Shown: positions 8,975 through 17,905, counted from the first letter of the stretch. The stretch: 64,000 bases of DNA from Blastococcus tunisiensis (GCF_900112815.1 NZ_FOND01000006.1:128216-192215); one strand, 5' to 3'. The notes: a model not told the origin generated them from the sequence alone. Program-made: numbers and translations.

Positions 8975-9574
8975 GTGCCGGTGAGCCGCCGGGAGCAGAT
9001 CCTCGCGGTCGCCGAGTCGGTGCTGGAGGCGGAGGGGCCGGCGAGCCTGACGATGCGCCGGCTGGCGACGGAGCTGGGCATCCGGGCGCCCTCGCTGTAC
9101 AAGCACGTGCGCAGCAAGGACGACATCGAGGCCGGCCTGCAGGAGCGGGCGCTGCGCGGCATCGGCGAGGCGGTGGCCGCCGCCGGCCCGGAGCTGTCCC
9201 GGCTCACCGCCGCCTACCGGGCCTGGGCGACGGCGCATCCGCGCCTCTACGAGCTCGCCACCCGGCGCCCCCTGCACCGGGAGGCGCTGGGGCCGGACGT
9301 CGAGGAGTCGGCCGCCGCTCCGCTCGTCGCCGCGGCCGGTGGCGACGAGCACCTCGCCCGCGCCATGTGGGCCACGGCCCACGGCCTCGTCGACCTGGAA
9401 CTGGCTCGACGCTTCCCGCCCGGGGCCGACATCGACCGCGCCTGGCGGGTCGCGTTCGAGGCCCTCGCCCCCCGGACGCGACCCGCGCGGGAACGGACGG
9501 GGCTCAGCCGCGACGGGAGCGCGACCGTCGCGCCTTCCCCGGCGCCGGCCGGGCGAGGAACTCCCCCAGGATGA
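8975..9574 (+). CDS. TetR/AcrR family transcriptional regulator
   Basis: The N-terminal HTH reads ILAVAESVLEAEGPASLTMRRLATELGIRAPSLYKHVRSKDDIE, a typical TetR DNA-binding domain; the C-terminal half resembles the WHG effector domain (HPRLYELATRRPL). About 199 residues from GTG 8975; a GTG at 8981 giving MSRREQIL is equally plausible. Its 3' end overlaps the convergent exporter gene by 71 bp. The likely operator is the palindrome at 8460-8476. Confidence 0.85.
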   Translation: MPVSRREQILAVAESVLEAEGPASLTMRRLATELGIRAPSLYKHVRSKDDIEAGLQERALRGIGEAVAAAGPELSRLTAAYRAWATAHPRLYELATRRPLHREALGPDVEESAAAPLVAAAGGDEHLARAMWATAHGLVDLELARRFPPGADIDRAWRVAFEALAPRTRPARERTGLSRDGSATVAPSPAPAGRGTPPG

Positions 9575-10871
9575 CCCCGGCGGCCAGGGCCAGGCCGATC
9601 GTGGTGGCCTGGCTGAGCAGGAGCAGCCCCGTCCCGGTGTTCCCGTCGGCGAGGAACAGCATCCCGCGGTAGATGGTGAGGCCGGGCAACAGCGGGATGA
9701 TCCCGGCGGCGACGTAGACCAGCGGTGAGGCGTGCTGCCGGCGGGCCAGCAGGTAGGCACCCGTTCCCACCAGCACCGCGGCGATCCCCGTCGCCAGGGC
9801 CGGGTCCAGGCCGATCTCGGACAGCCCGCGGAAAGCCCCCCAGCCGAGCGCGCCCGACAGACCTGCGGCCGGCAACGTCCGGCGCGGCGCGTAGTTCGCG
9901 CCCGCCGCACCGACCGCCGACAGGGTCGCCGCGCCCAGCTGCACGGGCACCTCCCCCAGCCCGCTCACGGGCGACTGGCTGACCACGAGCGACATCCCGA
10001 GCTGGTCGGCGACGGAGAGGATCGCGGCCACGCCGCTGACGATCCCCGCGGTCAGCACGAAGACCTCGAAGGCCCGGGCGCTGGCCGTCAGCAGGTAGCC
10101 GTTGATGGCGTCCTGGACCGACCCCACCAACGTCACCCCCGGCAGCAGCAGGATGATGCCGCTCGCCACGATCAGCGACGGCCGGACCCCCAGATCGGTG
10201 GCCATCACGCCCATGGCGACGGAGGTCGCGATCGCCGCACCCACGACGTTGGCGTAGAAGTCCGGCAGCGCGCGGGCCAGCAGGGCCCCGGTGACGCGGT
10301 CGACCAGCACGCTGGTGAGGAAGGCGATCAGCGTCACGAGGGGGCCGGCCCCGAGCAGCACCGCCACGGAGGCCCCGAGCAGTGCCCGGAACCCGGTGAC
10401 CACCCACCGGTGGTAGGGGTGCCGCCGCTGCACGACCTCGTCGAGCCGGCTCATCGCCGCGGGCACGGAGACCTGCCCGCCCACGAGGTCGTCGACCAGG
10501 TTGTGGATCTCGGTCACCCGGGTGTAGTCCGGTGTCCGCTGCTGGACGAGCCGGACGCTCGTGACCGGTGCGACGTCCGGGGCGCGCACGTAGGAGAGCG
10601 TGATGGAGGTGAACGTGACCTCGCAGACCACGCCCCGCAGCCCGCAGGCCCCGGCCAGCGCGATCGTCGCCGCCATCACCTCCGAGGCGGCCGCCCCACC
10701 GGAGAGCAGCACCTCCCCCGCCCGCAGCGCGAAGTCCAGGACGCGGTACGCCTCCCGTTCGTCCGGCTCCGGCAGGTGCACCGGCTCCGGCGCCCCGTCG
10801 GGACCCGACCGTCGCACCCCCCGGCGACGTCCAGCGACCACCGTTCCCCCCTCTTCCCGGCCGACCGACAC
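9504..10871 (-). CDS. Threonine/serine exporter family protein (ThrE-type, fused domains)
   Basis: The 455-residue integral membrane protein has a conserved cytoplasmic N-terminal domain (DFALRAGEVLLSGGAAASEV, VTFTSITLSYVR) followed by about ten hydrophobic segments. This is the single-chain ThrE arrangement (DUF1212 plus ThrE_2) of actinobacteria, implicated in L-threonine/L-serine efflux. The start is GTG. Its 3' end overlaps the TetR gene tail-to-tail; upstream it is divergent from a DUF5655 gene with a 60-bp gap. Confidence 0.85.
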   Translation of the reverse strand: MSVGREEGGTVVAGRRRGVRRSGPDGAPEPVHLPEPDEREAYRVLDFALRAGEVLLSGGAAASEVMAATIALAGACGLRGVVCEVTFTSITLSYVRAPDVAPVTSVRLVQQRTPDYTRVTEIHNLVDDLVGGQVSVPAAMSRLDEVVQRRHPYHRWVVTGFRALLGASVAVLLGAGPLVTLIAFLTSVLVDRVTGALLARALPDFYANVVGAAIATSVAMGVMATDLGVRPSLIVASGIILLLPGVTLVGSVQDAINGYLLTASARAFEVFVLTAGIVSGVAAILSVADQLGMSLVVSQSPVSGLGEVPVQLGAATLSAVGAAGANYAPRRTLPAAGLSGALGWGAFRGLSEIGLDPALATGIAAVLVGTGAYLLARRQHASPLVYVAAGIIPLLPGLTIYRGMLFLADGNTGTGLLLLSQATTIGLALAAGVILGEFLARPAPGKARRSRSRRG

Positions 10872-10931
10872 TCAGGTGCGCACGGTGCCATGCCGGGACG
10901 AGCACGGTTCACCACGGGGGGTGACGGTCCG

Positions 10932-11285
10932 ATGACCCCCGAGGCGTTCTTCGCCGGACGTCCCGTGGCCGGGGAGGTCTTCGAGCGGGTCCGGGTCCTG
11001 CTCGTCGGCCGGGGCGCCGAGGTACGGGTCTCCGCGAGCCAGGTGGCCTTCCGCCGGCGGCGCGGGTTCGCCTACCTCTGGCTGCCCGACCGGTACCTGC
11101 GCCGCCCCACGGCCGAGGTGGTGCTGTCGATCGACCTGGGCCGGCGGGACCCGTCCCCGCGGTTCAAGGAGGTCGCCCACCCCGCGCCCCGCCACTGGAT
11201 GCACCACCTGGAGGTGGACGATCCGGTCGAGATCGACGACGAGGTGGCGGCCTGGCTGGCGGAGGCGGCTGACCGGGCGGGCTGA
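10932..11285 (+). CDS. DUF5655 domain-containing protein
   Basis: The 117-residue protein is compact and soluble, starting MTPEAFFAGRPVAGEVFERV. The pattern VSASQVAFRRRRGFAYLWLPDRYL and the central LSIDLGRRDPSPRFKEVAHPAPRHWMHHLEV match DUF5655 proteins, small actinobacterial proteins of unknown function that resemble the C-terminal part of some DUF4287 proteins. No catalytic motif seen. Confidence 0.75.
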   Translation: MTPEAFFAGRPVAGEVFERVRVLLVGRGAEVRVSASQVAFRRRRGFAYLWLPDRYLRRPTAEVVLSIDLGRRDPSPRFKEVAHPAPRHWMHHLEVDDPVEIDDEVAAWLAEAADRAG

Positions 11286-11348
11286 CCGGGCGACCGCCCC
11301 GGGGCGGTGGCCCGTGCGCGTGCGCCGGTGCCCTGGTTGACTCGCCGC

Positions 11349-11519
11349 ATGGTTGCACCGCTGCCGGAGCCGGATCCCGAGCTGGACCCGAACGAGCCGG
11401 TGCCCGACGACCCGGGCGAGCTGCTCCCCGACGCGCCCGAGCCGCTGCCGCCTCCGCCGATCGAGACGACCCCCGACGACCCCGGTGGCGACCCGGGATC
11501 GGTGCCCGAGCCCGCCTGA
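11349..11519 (+). CDS. Small acidic proline-rich hypothetical protein
   Basis: A 56-residue frame from ATG 11349 encodes an extremely acidic, proline-rich peptide with repeated P-[DE]-P steps and no aromatic residues. It has no signal peptide or fold signature and no clear Shine-Dalgarno. Composition bias could arise from GC-rich non-coding DNA, but the regular Pro/Asp/Glu spacing and position between two plus-strand genes leave it as a possible intrinsically disordered protein. Confidence 0.35.
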   Translation: MVAPLPEPDPELDPNEPVPDDPGELLPDAPEPLPPPPIETTPDDPGGDPGSVPEPA

Positions 11520-11591
11520 TCCGCGGCTCGCCGGGGCGGGCCCGTCCGCCGGCGCGCGGCCGCGGACCGGCAACCTGCCTAACCTCGGTCC

Positions 11592-12101
11592 GTGGCGTTC
11601 ACGGTTCCCGACGCGCACCTGCTCGCGCTGCGGGCGCACGAGGGACAGGTGGACGAGCACGGCCACGACTTCTACCTCGCCCGGCTGCAACCGCTCGCCG
11701 ACGAGCTGCGGAGGTACGGGCCGGACGCGGAGATGGCCGGGGTCCTGCGCGCCGTCGTGGAGGGCACCAGCGATTACGCCGACCCGGACCGCCGCTACGA
11801 CCTCGGCCGACTGCGCGCCCTGGGCGTCCCCGAGCCCGTCGTCCACGCGGTCGACGCCGTGACCCGGCGCCCCGGCGAGCCCTTCATCGGGGGGCTGATC
11901 ACCCGCTCGGCGGCCGATCCGCTGGGCCGGCTGGTCCAGCTGGTCGACAACAAGCGCGACCTGGCGGCCGCCGACGCGTTGGCCGCGGTCGATCCGGAGG
12001 CTGCGCGCCGGGTCCGCGACGGCCGCTACCGGCCGGCCCGCCGGATCCTGCTCGCCGCCGAGGCGGCCGACCGCGTCCACGGTCGCCGGATCCTCGTCTG
12101 A
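11592..12101 (+). CDS. Degenerate HD-domain (RelA/SpoT-like) protein
   Basis: The 169-residue protein starts at GTG. Its layout resembles the (p)ppGpp hydrolase HD domain: A-x-HEGQVDEHGHDFYLARLQPLADEL, then GVLRAVVEGTSDY where active enzymes have LLHDVVEDT, and LVQLVDNKRDL near residue 120. The central His-Asp pair is replaced, so metal-dependent hydrolysis is doubtful even though the fold appears kept. It converges with the alpha/beta hydrolase gene. Confidence 0.65.
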   Translation: MAFTVPDAHLLALRAHEGQVDEHGHDFYLARLQPLADELRRYGPDAEMAGVLRAVVEGTSDYADPDRRYDLGRLRALGVPEPVVHAVDAVTRRPGEPFIGGLITRSAADPLGRLVQLVDNKRDLAAADALAAVDPEAARRVRDGRYRPARRILLAAEAADRVHGRRILV

Positions 12102-12105
12102 TCCC

Positions 12106-12876
12106 TCAGCTCGGCACCTCCCCGCCTCCGGCCGCCGAGAGGGCGTGCAGAGCGGCGGGCACCGCCGGCCACATCGGGCTGTCCGGGTCGATCAGGCCGA
12201 AGTGCCCGCCGGCCACCGGTGTCAGCACCGCCGCCGGGTGCACCTGCCCGTAGGCCTCGCTCACCTCGATCGGCACGATGCCGTCGGCCGTCCCGTGCAG
12301 GACGCGGACCGCTCCCGCGGGCGCCGGCAACCGCACCGGGTCCAGGTCCCGCCGCTCGGCGGCATCGGTCCCCAGGAAGTCCGCCACGGCGTCGTCGCCG
12401 AGCCGCAGCGCCTGCGCCCGGCGCAGGTCGGCCACCGGCGCGAGGGCCAGGACCCCGGCCACCGTGGAGTTCAGGGTGGCGGCCACCTGCAGGGCAAGGT
12501 GCCCGCCGGCGGAGTGCCCGACGAGCAGGATCGGTCGGCCGGCGGACTCGGGACGCCCGGCGACCGTCCGGACGGCGGCGGAGACGTCGGCCACCGTGGC
12601 GTCGGGATGTCCCGGGACCCGCCGGTACTCCGGCGTCACCGTCGACCACCCGGCCGCGGCGAGCGCCTCGGTCATCGGCCGGAGGTGCAGCCGGTCGAAC
12701 CGCGGGCGCCAGAAGCCGCCGTGCACGACCACCAGGAGCGGCCGACCGGGTGGGGACACCGAGGCGATCCGGACGTCGGCCACCTGCTCCGCGTCGGGAC
12801 CGTAGGCGAGAACGGCGTCGGGGGCGGATGCCGGGCGGGTCAGCACCGACCGGTCCTCGGGATCGCCGGCCAGCAT
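12106..12876 (-). CDS. Alpha/beta hydrolase, probable kynurenine formamidase
   Basis: The 256-residue alpha/beta hydrolase has an HGGFWR oxyanion motif near residue 52, the nucleophile elbow GHSAGGHLA near 119, an Asp in HGTADGIVP near 195 and a His in GGHFGLIDP near 224. HGGFW and GHSAGG are typical of arylformamidase-like hydrolases. It is divergent from kynA-kynU, so it would supply the missing middle step (N-formylkynurenine to kynurenine). The role rests on context and motif and is not certain. Confidence 0.72.
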   Translation of the reverse strand: MLAGDPEDRSVLTRPASAPDAVLAYGPDAEQVADVRIASVSPPGRPLLVVVHGGFWRPRFDRLHLRPMTEALAAAGWSTVTPEYRRVPGHPDATVADVSAAVRTVAGRPESAGRPILLVGHSAGGHLALQVAATLNSTVAGVLALAPVADLRRAQALRLGDDAVADFLGTDAAERRDLDPVRLPAPAGAVRVLHGTADGIVPIEVSEAYGQVHPAAVLTPVAGGHFGLIDPDSPMWPAVPAALHALSAAGGGEVPS

Positions 12877-12959
12877 GGGTCAGTAGTACCCGATCGGCCG
12901 ACGGTGGCCCGCGACGGGACCGGACGGCGATACCGTCCGGTACGGACCCGGGAGGCGCC

Positions 12960-13808
12960 ATGGCGATCGAGGACGGCGTCCGCGCCATCGAGGACGGTGT
13001 GCAGACCGACTTCAGCGCGCGGATGGACTACGGCGGCTACCTGTCGCTGGACACGCTGCTGTCCGCCCAGCGGCCGATCAGCGACCACCACGACGAGCCG
13101 CTGTTCATCACCGCGCACCAGACGACCGAGCTGTGGCTGAAGCTCGCCCTGCACGAGCTGACCGCCGTCCGGGGCTACCTGGACGCCGACGACGTCCGCC
13201 GGGCCCGCAAGGGGCTGGCCCGGGTCAAGCACGTCTTCCGGACGATCACCGACCAGTGGTCGGTCCTGGCCACCCTGACGCCGAGCGAGTACGCGGAGTT
13301 CCGCGGCGTGCTGGGGAACGCGTCGGGGTTCCAGTCGTGGTCCTACCGCGGCATCGAGTTCGTCCTCGGCAACAAGAACGAGCGGCTGCTGCCGGTGTTC
13401 GAGGCCCGGCCGGAGGCGCAGGACCTGCTGGCGGAGCTGCTGGGCTCCCCCACCGTCTACGACGCCTTCCTGCGCTTCCTCGCGCGCGGCGGGCACGACG
13501 TCCCGCGGCACCTCCTGGACCGCGACGTGCGGAAGGCCTGGGTCGAGGACCCGGCGCTGCTGCCGGTGTTCCGGACGATCTACGAGGACACCGAGGCGCA
13601 CTGGGCCGAGTACGCCACCTGCGAGGACCTCGTCGACCTCGAGGACGCCGTCCAGCTGTGGCGCTTCCGCCACCTGCGGACGGTGCAGCGGACCATCGGC
13701 TTCAAGACGGGCACCGGCGGCAGCTCCGGGGTCGACTTCCTCAAGCGGGCGCTGGACCTGACCTTCTTCCCCGAGCTCTACACGGTGCGGAGCTCCATCG
13801 GTGGCTGA
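12960..13808 (+). CDS. kynA: Tryptophan 2,3-dioxygenase
   Basis: The 282-residue heme dioxygenase begins at an ATG after GGGAGG. It contains the family block DEPLFITAHQTTELWLKLALHEL, GNASGFQSWSYRGIEF in the middle and FKTGTGGSSGVDFLKRAL near the C-terminus. It opens the indole ring of L-tryptophan to N-formylkynurenine. Its stop overlaps the kynureninase start by 8 bp, indicating translational coupling. Confidence 0.95.
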   Translation: MAIEDGVRAIEDGVQTDFSARMDYGGYLSLDTLLSAQRPISDHHDEPLFITAHQTTELWLKLALHELTAVRGYLDADDVRRARKGLARVKHVFRTITDQWSVLATLTPSEYAEFRGVLGNASGFQSWSYRGIEFVLGNKNERLLPVFEARPEAQDLLAELLGSPTVYDAFLRFLARGGHDVPRHLLDRDVRKAWVEDPALLPVFRTIYEDTEAHWAEYATCEDLVDLEDAVQLWRFRHLRTVQRTIGFKTGTGGSSGVDFLKRALDLTFFPELYTVRSSIGG

Positions 13809-15048
13809 GGACGACGTCCGGCTCCCCCGTGCGTTCGTCGAGCGCGCCGCCGAGCTGGACGACCGCGACCCGCTGCGCGCCTTCCGCGCGGAGTTCGTGC
13901 TGCCGGAGGGGGTGCTGGCCTACCTCGACGGCAACTCCCTCGGCCGGCCGCTGGTGGTCACCCGCGACCGGCTGGCACGGTTCGTGGACGGCGAGTGGGG
14001 CGAGCGGCTGATCCGGGCCTGGGACGAGACCTGGCTGGCCCGCCCGACCGCGGTCGGCGACCTGATCGGGCGGGCGGTGCTCGGCGCCGCACCCGGGCAG
14101 ACGGTGGTCGCCGATTCGACCACGGTGCTGCTCTACAAGCTGGTCCGCGCGGCGGTGGACGCCCGCCCCGGTCGCGGCGAGATCATCGCCGACACGGAGA
14201 ACTTCCCGACCGACCGCTACGTCCTCACCGCGGTCGCCGCGGAGACCGGCCGCACCGTCCGCTGGATCGAGCCCGACCCGGCCACCGGCGTCCGGCCCGC
14301 CGAGGTCGAGGCCCTGCTGAGCGACCGGACGGCGCTGGTGGTGCTCAGCCACGTCGCCTACAAGTCGGCCTACATCGCGGACCTGCCCGGGATCACGGCG
14401 GCCGCCCACCGCGCCGGCGCGCTGGTGCTGTGGGACCTCTGCCACTCCGCCGGGGTGGTCGAGGTCGGGCTGGACGCCGCCGACGTCGACCTGGCCGTCG
14501 GCTGCAGCTACAAGTTCCTGAACGGTGGCCCCGGTGCACCCGCCTGGGCCTACGTCGCCCAGCGGCTCCAGGACCGGCTGGTCCAGCCGATCGCCGGCTG
14601 GATGGGCCACGCCGAGCCCTTCGCCATGGGCCCGGAGTACCGGCCGGCGCCCGGGATCCGGCGCTTCCTCAGCGGCACTCCCCCGGTCCTCGCGATGATC
14701 CCGCTCGAGGACATGCTGACGCTGATCGAGCGGGCCGGGCTCCCGGCGATCCGCGCCAAGTCGGTCTCGCTGACCGAGTACGCGGTCGCCGTCGCCGACG
14801 AGGTGCTGGCCCCGCTCGGCGTCGTCGTCGCCTCGCCCCGCGATCCCGACCACCGGGCCGGGCACGTCCTGCTCGAGCACGACGCGATGGCGACGGTCGT
14901 CGAGGAGCTCTGGCGCCGGGGGGTGATCCCCGACTTCCGGCGGCCCCGCGGTCTGCGGATCGGCCTCTCGCCGCTGAGCACGAGCTTCGCCGAGCTCGCC
15001 ACGGCACTGGGCCATGTCCGGCAGCTGCTGGCCACCCGGGGCGGCTGA
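13801..15048 (+). CDS. kynU: Kynureninase
   Basis: The 415-residue PLP enzyme cleaves kynurenine to anthranilate and alanine. The PLP-lysine block CSYKFLNGGPGAP lies near residue 240. Other family blocks are YLDGNSLGR, SDRTALVVLSHVAYKSAYI and DLCHSAGVVEVGL. The start is a GTG overlapping kynA. With the divergent formamidase it completes tryptophan to anthranilate; no downstream quinolinate or anthranilate genes are nearby. Confidence 0.95.
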   Translation: MAEDDVRLPRAFVERAAELDDRDPLRAFRAEFVLPEGVLAYLDGNSLGRPLVVTRDRLARFVDGEWGERLIRAWDETWLARPTAVGDLIGRAVLGAAPGQTVVADSTTVLLYKLVRAAVDARPGRGEIIADTENFPTDRYVLTAVAAETGRTVRWIEPDPATGVRPAEVEALLSDRTALVVLSHVAYKSAYIADLPGITAAAHRAGALVLWDLCHSAGVVEVGLDAADVDLAVGCSYKFLNGGPGAPAWAYVAQRLQDRLVQPIAGWMGHAEPFAMGPEYRPAPGIRRFLSGTPPVLAMIPLEDMLTLIERAGLPAIRAKSVSLTEYAVAVADEVLAPLGVVVASPRDPDHRAGHVLLEHDAMATVVEELWRRGVIPDFRRPRGLRIGLSPLSTSFAELATALGHVRQLLATRGG

Positions 15049-15135
15049 CGCGGTTGCCTCCACGCCCGGGGTGCAGCAGCCTGGGCCGGTCGGCGCCGCC
15101 GGCGAGAACCGGGCTCCGCTGAGGGGGAACACTGC

Positions 15136-15756
15136 ATGTACGCGCGGTCGACGACGATCCACGGCAACCCGCAGTCCGTCGACGAGGGCATCGCCGTCGT
15201 CCGCACCGAGGACATGCCCGCGCTCCGCCGGCTCGACGGCTGCATGGGTCTGTCCATGCTGGCCGACCGCGACTCCGGCCGGTGCATCGTCACCACGTCC
15301 TGGCGGGACCAGGCCGCCATGAACGCCAGCGAGGACGCCGTCCGCACCGCCTCGCAGCGCACGCTCGAGGTGCTCGGCGGCGAGGCCCGGGTCGAGGAGT
15401 GGGAGATCGCCGCGATGCACCGGGTGCACGAGTCGCACTCCGGCACCTGTTCACGGGTCACCTGGATGCGGACCGCCCCGGAGAACGTGGACAAGGCCGT
15501 GGACGCCGTCCGGCTGTCCCTGATGCCGAAGCTCGACGACCTGCCCGGTTTCTGCAGCGTCAGCGTCCTGGTGCGGCGCGACGAGGGCATCAGCGTGGCG
15601 ACGGTCTCCTACGACTCGCGGGCCGATCTCGAGGCGGCCGCCGAGGGGGCCCGGGAGTTCCGGGAGGACTTCGGGCCGTCGCTCGGGATCGAGGTCACCG
15701 ACACCGCGGACTTCGACCTCTGCATCGCCGACCTGCGGGTGCCCGAGAGCATGTGA
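15136..15756 (+). CDS. Tandem ABM-like (dimeric alpha-beta barrel) protein
   Basis: The 206-residue protein appears to hold two ferredoxin-like ABM units: one around 1-95 (MYARSTTIHGNPQSVDEGIAVV ... IVTTSWRDQAAM) and a second around 105-200 (CSRVTWMRTAPENVDKAVDAV ... VATVSYDSRADLEA). Antibiotic-biosynthesis-monooxygenase-type domains act as small cofactor-free oxygenases or heme-degrading enzymes, usually as dimers; a fused pair mimics the dimer. Function unassigned. It converges with the OsmC gene, with an 8-bp gap. Confidence 0.65.
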   Translation: MYARSTTIHGNPQSVDEGIAVVRTEDMPALRRLDGCMGLSMLADRDSGRCIVTTSWRDQAAMNASEDAVRTASQRTLEVLGGEARVEEWEIAAMHRVHESHSGTCSRVTWMRTAPENVDKAVDAVRLSLMPKLDDLPGFCSVSVLVRRDEGISVATVSYDSRADLEAAAEGAREFREDFGPSLGIEVTDTADFDLCIADLRVPESM

Positions 15757-15764
15757 CCCGGACG

Positions 15765-16958
15765 CTATGCCCTGACGACCGGAGGCAGCCGCAGTCTCGT
15801 CTTCAGATCCGTCCGGCACAGGGCGTGGAGGAAGCACGTCTGCTCCCCCATGTCCACCAGCGTCCGGGCGAAGTCCGCGTCCTCGTCCGTGTCGAGGAAC
15901 ACGTGCGTCTCCACGGGGTCCGCGGCACCGGCCCTGCCGGTGCCACCGGAGGCACCCCCGGCCGAGAAGTGGGTGTCCTGGATGATCCGGTACCGGTCCA
16001 GGCGCTTCCTGGTGATCGCGGCGTACCTGCCGAACTGCGTCATGAAGCAGAAGGCGATCCCCGCCGAGACGAGCGTGGCCGCATCCGGCGCCCGGCCACG
16101 GCCTCCGGAACCCTCCGGCTCGTCGGACAGGAGCCGGAAGCTGGATCCGCTCGGCGTGAGCAGCTGGACGTCGATCACCTTGACGCCGTCGGCCCGCAGC
16201 GTGCAGACGCCGCGTACGTGCAGGGTCCGCTTCTGCTCCGCCCGCAGGCTCGAGCCGGCGCCGCCCTCCCCCTCGTGCCGTTGCGCCGAGGCGACCCTCT
16301 GCATCAGGTCCGCGGCGTCGGCCGGCCCGTCCACGGTGATGTCGCCGTACCGGTCCGCGACGTCCTCGAGCGCCGGCGTCCCCAGTGCCGCCACCCGCGC
16401 AGGTTCCCGCGGCTGTCCGTTGTGGGTCAGCGTGAACAGGCTCGTGCTCCGTCCGCGCAGCAGCCCGTTGAGCGGTGAGGCGTCCGTCGCGTCGGCACCG
16501 AGGCTGCGCAGGGCGGCAGGATCGGCGTCGGCCTCGATGGTGAGCTCGGGCGGCAGCGCACCGCCGATCATGCTGCCGCGGAGTGCTGAGCCCTCCATCG
16601 TGTAGAAGTTCTCCAGGGTCAGCCGCAGGCCGTCGAGCGGCAGGTCCCGCTGCGCGGCGAGAGCCACGACCTCGTTGGCATAGGACGCCACCATGCCGGC
16701 GGTCAGGAAGGCGAGCGGGAACGGGGCCTCGTCGTGGCCGGCGAGGTAGGGGCCCTCGTCGGAGGTGAGCCGCCAGCCCCTCCCGTCCGCGCTGGACACG
16801 ACCAGCGCTTCCTTCTGCATGCCCGCCAGCGAGCGGACGAACGTCCGGACCGCCACGTCCCGTCGCGGCGGCGGCGGGACGAGACCGTGCCGCGCCGGTC
16901 CGTCGAAGGCGAAGAACCGGGGGCGCTGGTCGTCGCCGAGCGCATTGGGTGCGGTCAT
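15765..16958 (-). CDS. Tandem OsmC family protein
   Basis: The 397-residue protein starts at the ATG giving MTAPNALGDD. Two OsmC-like halves can be traced: an N-terminal one (about 60-190: FPLAFLTAGMVASYANEV) without cysteine, and a C-terminal one (about 250-390) with the cysteine motifs SAGIAFCFMTQFGRYA and GEQTCFLHALC. OsmC/Ohr proteins reduce organic hydroperoxides with a pair of thiols. Here only the second half keeps candidate peroxidatic and resolving Cys, so the first may be structural. Confidence 0.75.
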   Translation of the reverse strand: MTAPNALGDDQRPRFFAFDGPARHGLVPPPPRRDVAVRTFVRSLAGMQKEALVVSSADGRGWRLTSDEGPYLAGHDEAPFPLAFLTAGMVASYANEVVALAAQRDLPLDGLRLTLENFYTMEGSALRGSMIGGALPPELTIEADADPAALRSLGADATDASPLNGLLRGRSTSLFTLTHNGQPREPARVAALGTPALEDVADRYGDITVDGPADAADLMQRVASAQRHEGEGGAGSSLRAEQKRTLHVRGVCTLRADGVKVIDVQLLTPSGSSFRLLSDEPEGSGGRGRAPDAATLVSAGIAFCFMTQFGRYAAITRKRLDRYRIIQDTHFSAGGASGGTGRAGAADPVETHVFLDTDEDADFARTLVDMGEQTCFLHALCRTDLKTRLRLPPVVRA

Positions 16959-17161
16959 CTGCTCATCCGTCCGTCGACTCCTGTTCCCACCGGGCGTCGT
17001 CGCGGCCACCGGCGCGTGCAGCCGACCGCGAGTCGTCCACCAGCATGGCCGCAGACGCACGGTCGGGCACCCGCGGGAGGCGACTGCATGCCCACCCGAC
17101 GGCTCACCGACGCGCTGCCTGCCCGCGTGGGAGGCAGGTCCACCGGCGTGCGGGTCGGTCG

Positions 17162-17905
17162 CTAGCCGGCAGCGCTCAGGTCTCGTGCGACGGCGTCGGC
17201 CGCACCGGCCAGCGCACTCCCCCAGCTCGCCGCGAGGTCGCGGGAGAACCGGGCCGCGGGAGCGGCCAGCGACAGCGCGGCACCGGTGACGCCCCCGGCG
17301 GCCGGCACGGCCACCCCCACGGCGACCAGGCCCGGCTCGGTCGCCTGGTCGTTGACCGCGAACCGGCGACGCCGGACCGTGCGCAGCTCCCGTTGCAGTC
17401 TCGCCGCACCGGTCGCGCCGAGCGGCTCGAGGTGGGCGGCGAGCTGCTCGGCGTCCATCGTGGCCAGCACCGCCTTCCCACCCGAGCTCAGGTGGGCCGG
17501 CAGCGTCCGTCCGGTGCGATCGCCGACCCGGAGTACCTGCGGGCTCTCGACCGTCGCGACGAAGCGGACGTCGGAGCCGGCCAGCACCATCGCATTGGCC
17601 GTCTCGCCCACCGTGTCGACCAGGTGCCGCAGGTGCGGCACGGCGGCCTCGCGCAGCCGGGTGACCGGCGCCGGCCGCAGCCCTCCCCGGCCGAGGACCG
17701 GCCCGGCGGTGTAGCGGCGGTCGGGCAGCTGCTCGGCGAAGTCGCGGTAGACGAGCATCCCCAGCAGCCGGTGCGCCGTGGAGACCGAGACGCCGAGACG
17801 GGCGGCCACGTCGGTGACCCGCATGGCCCCCTCCTGCTGCAGCAGGCTGGCCAGCAGCAGGGCGGCGTCCACCGAGGCGATCGCGTACGCAGGTTTGTTC
17901 TTCAC
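17162..17905 (-). CDS. IclR family transcriptional regulator
   Basis: The 247-residue protein starts at GTG. The N-terminal winged HTH (SVDAALLLASLLQQEGAMRVTDVAARLGVSVSTAHRLLGMLVYRDF) is followed by the IclR effector domain, including VGETANAMVLAGSDVRFVATVES and the LPAHLSSGGKAVLA block. IclR proteins control aromatic catabolic operons. It is divergent, across 77 bp, from the FAD hydroxylase that opens the catabolic island, so that gene is the likely target. Confidence 0.9.
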   Translation of the reverse strand: MKNKPAYAIASVDAALLLASLLQQEGAMRVTDVAARLGVSVSTAHRLLGMLVYRDFAEQLPDRRYTAGPVLGRGGLRPAPVTRLREAAVPHLRHLVDTVGETANAMVLAGSDVRFVATVESPQVLRVGDRTGRTLPAHLSSGGKAVLATMDAEQLAAHLEPLGATGAARLQRELRTVRRRRFAVNDQATEPGLVAVGVAVPAAGGVTGAALSLAAPAARFSRDLAASWGSALAGAADAVARDLSAAG

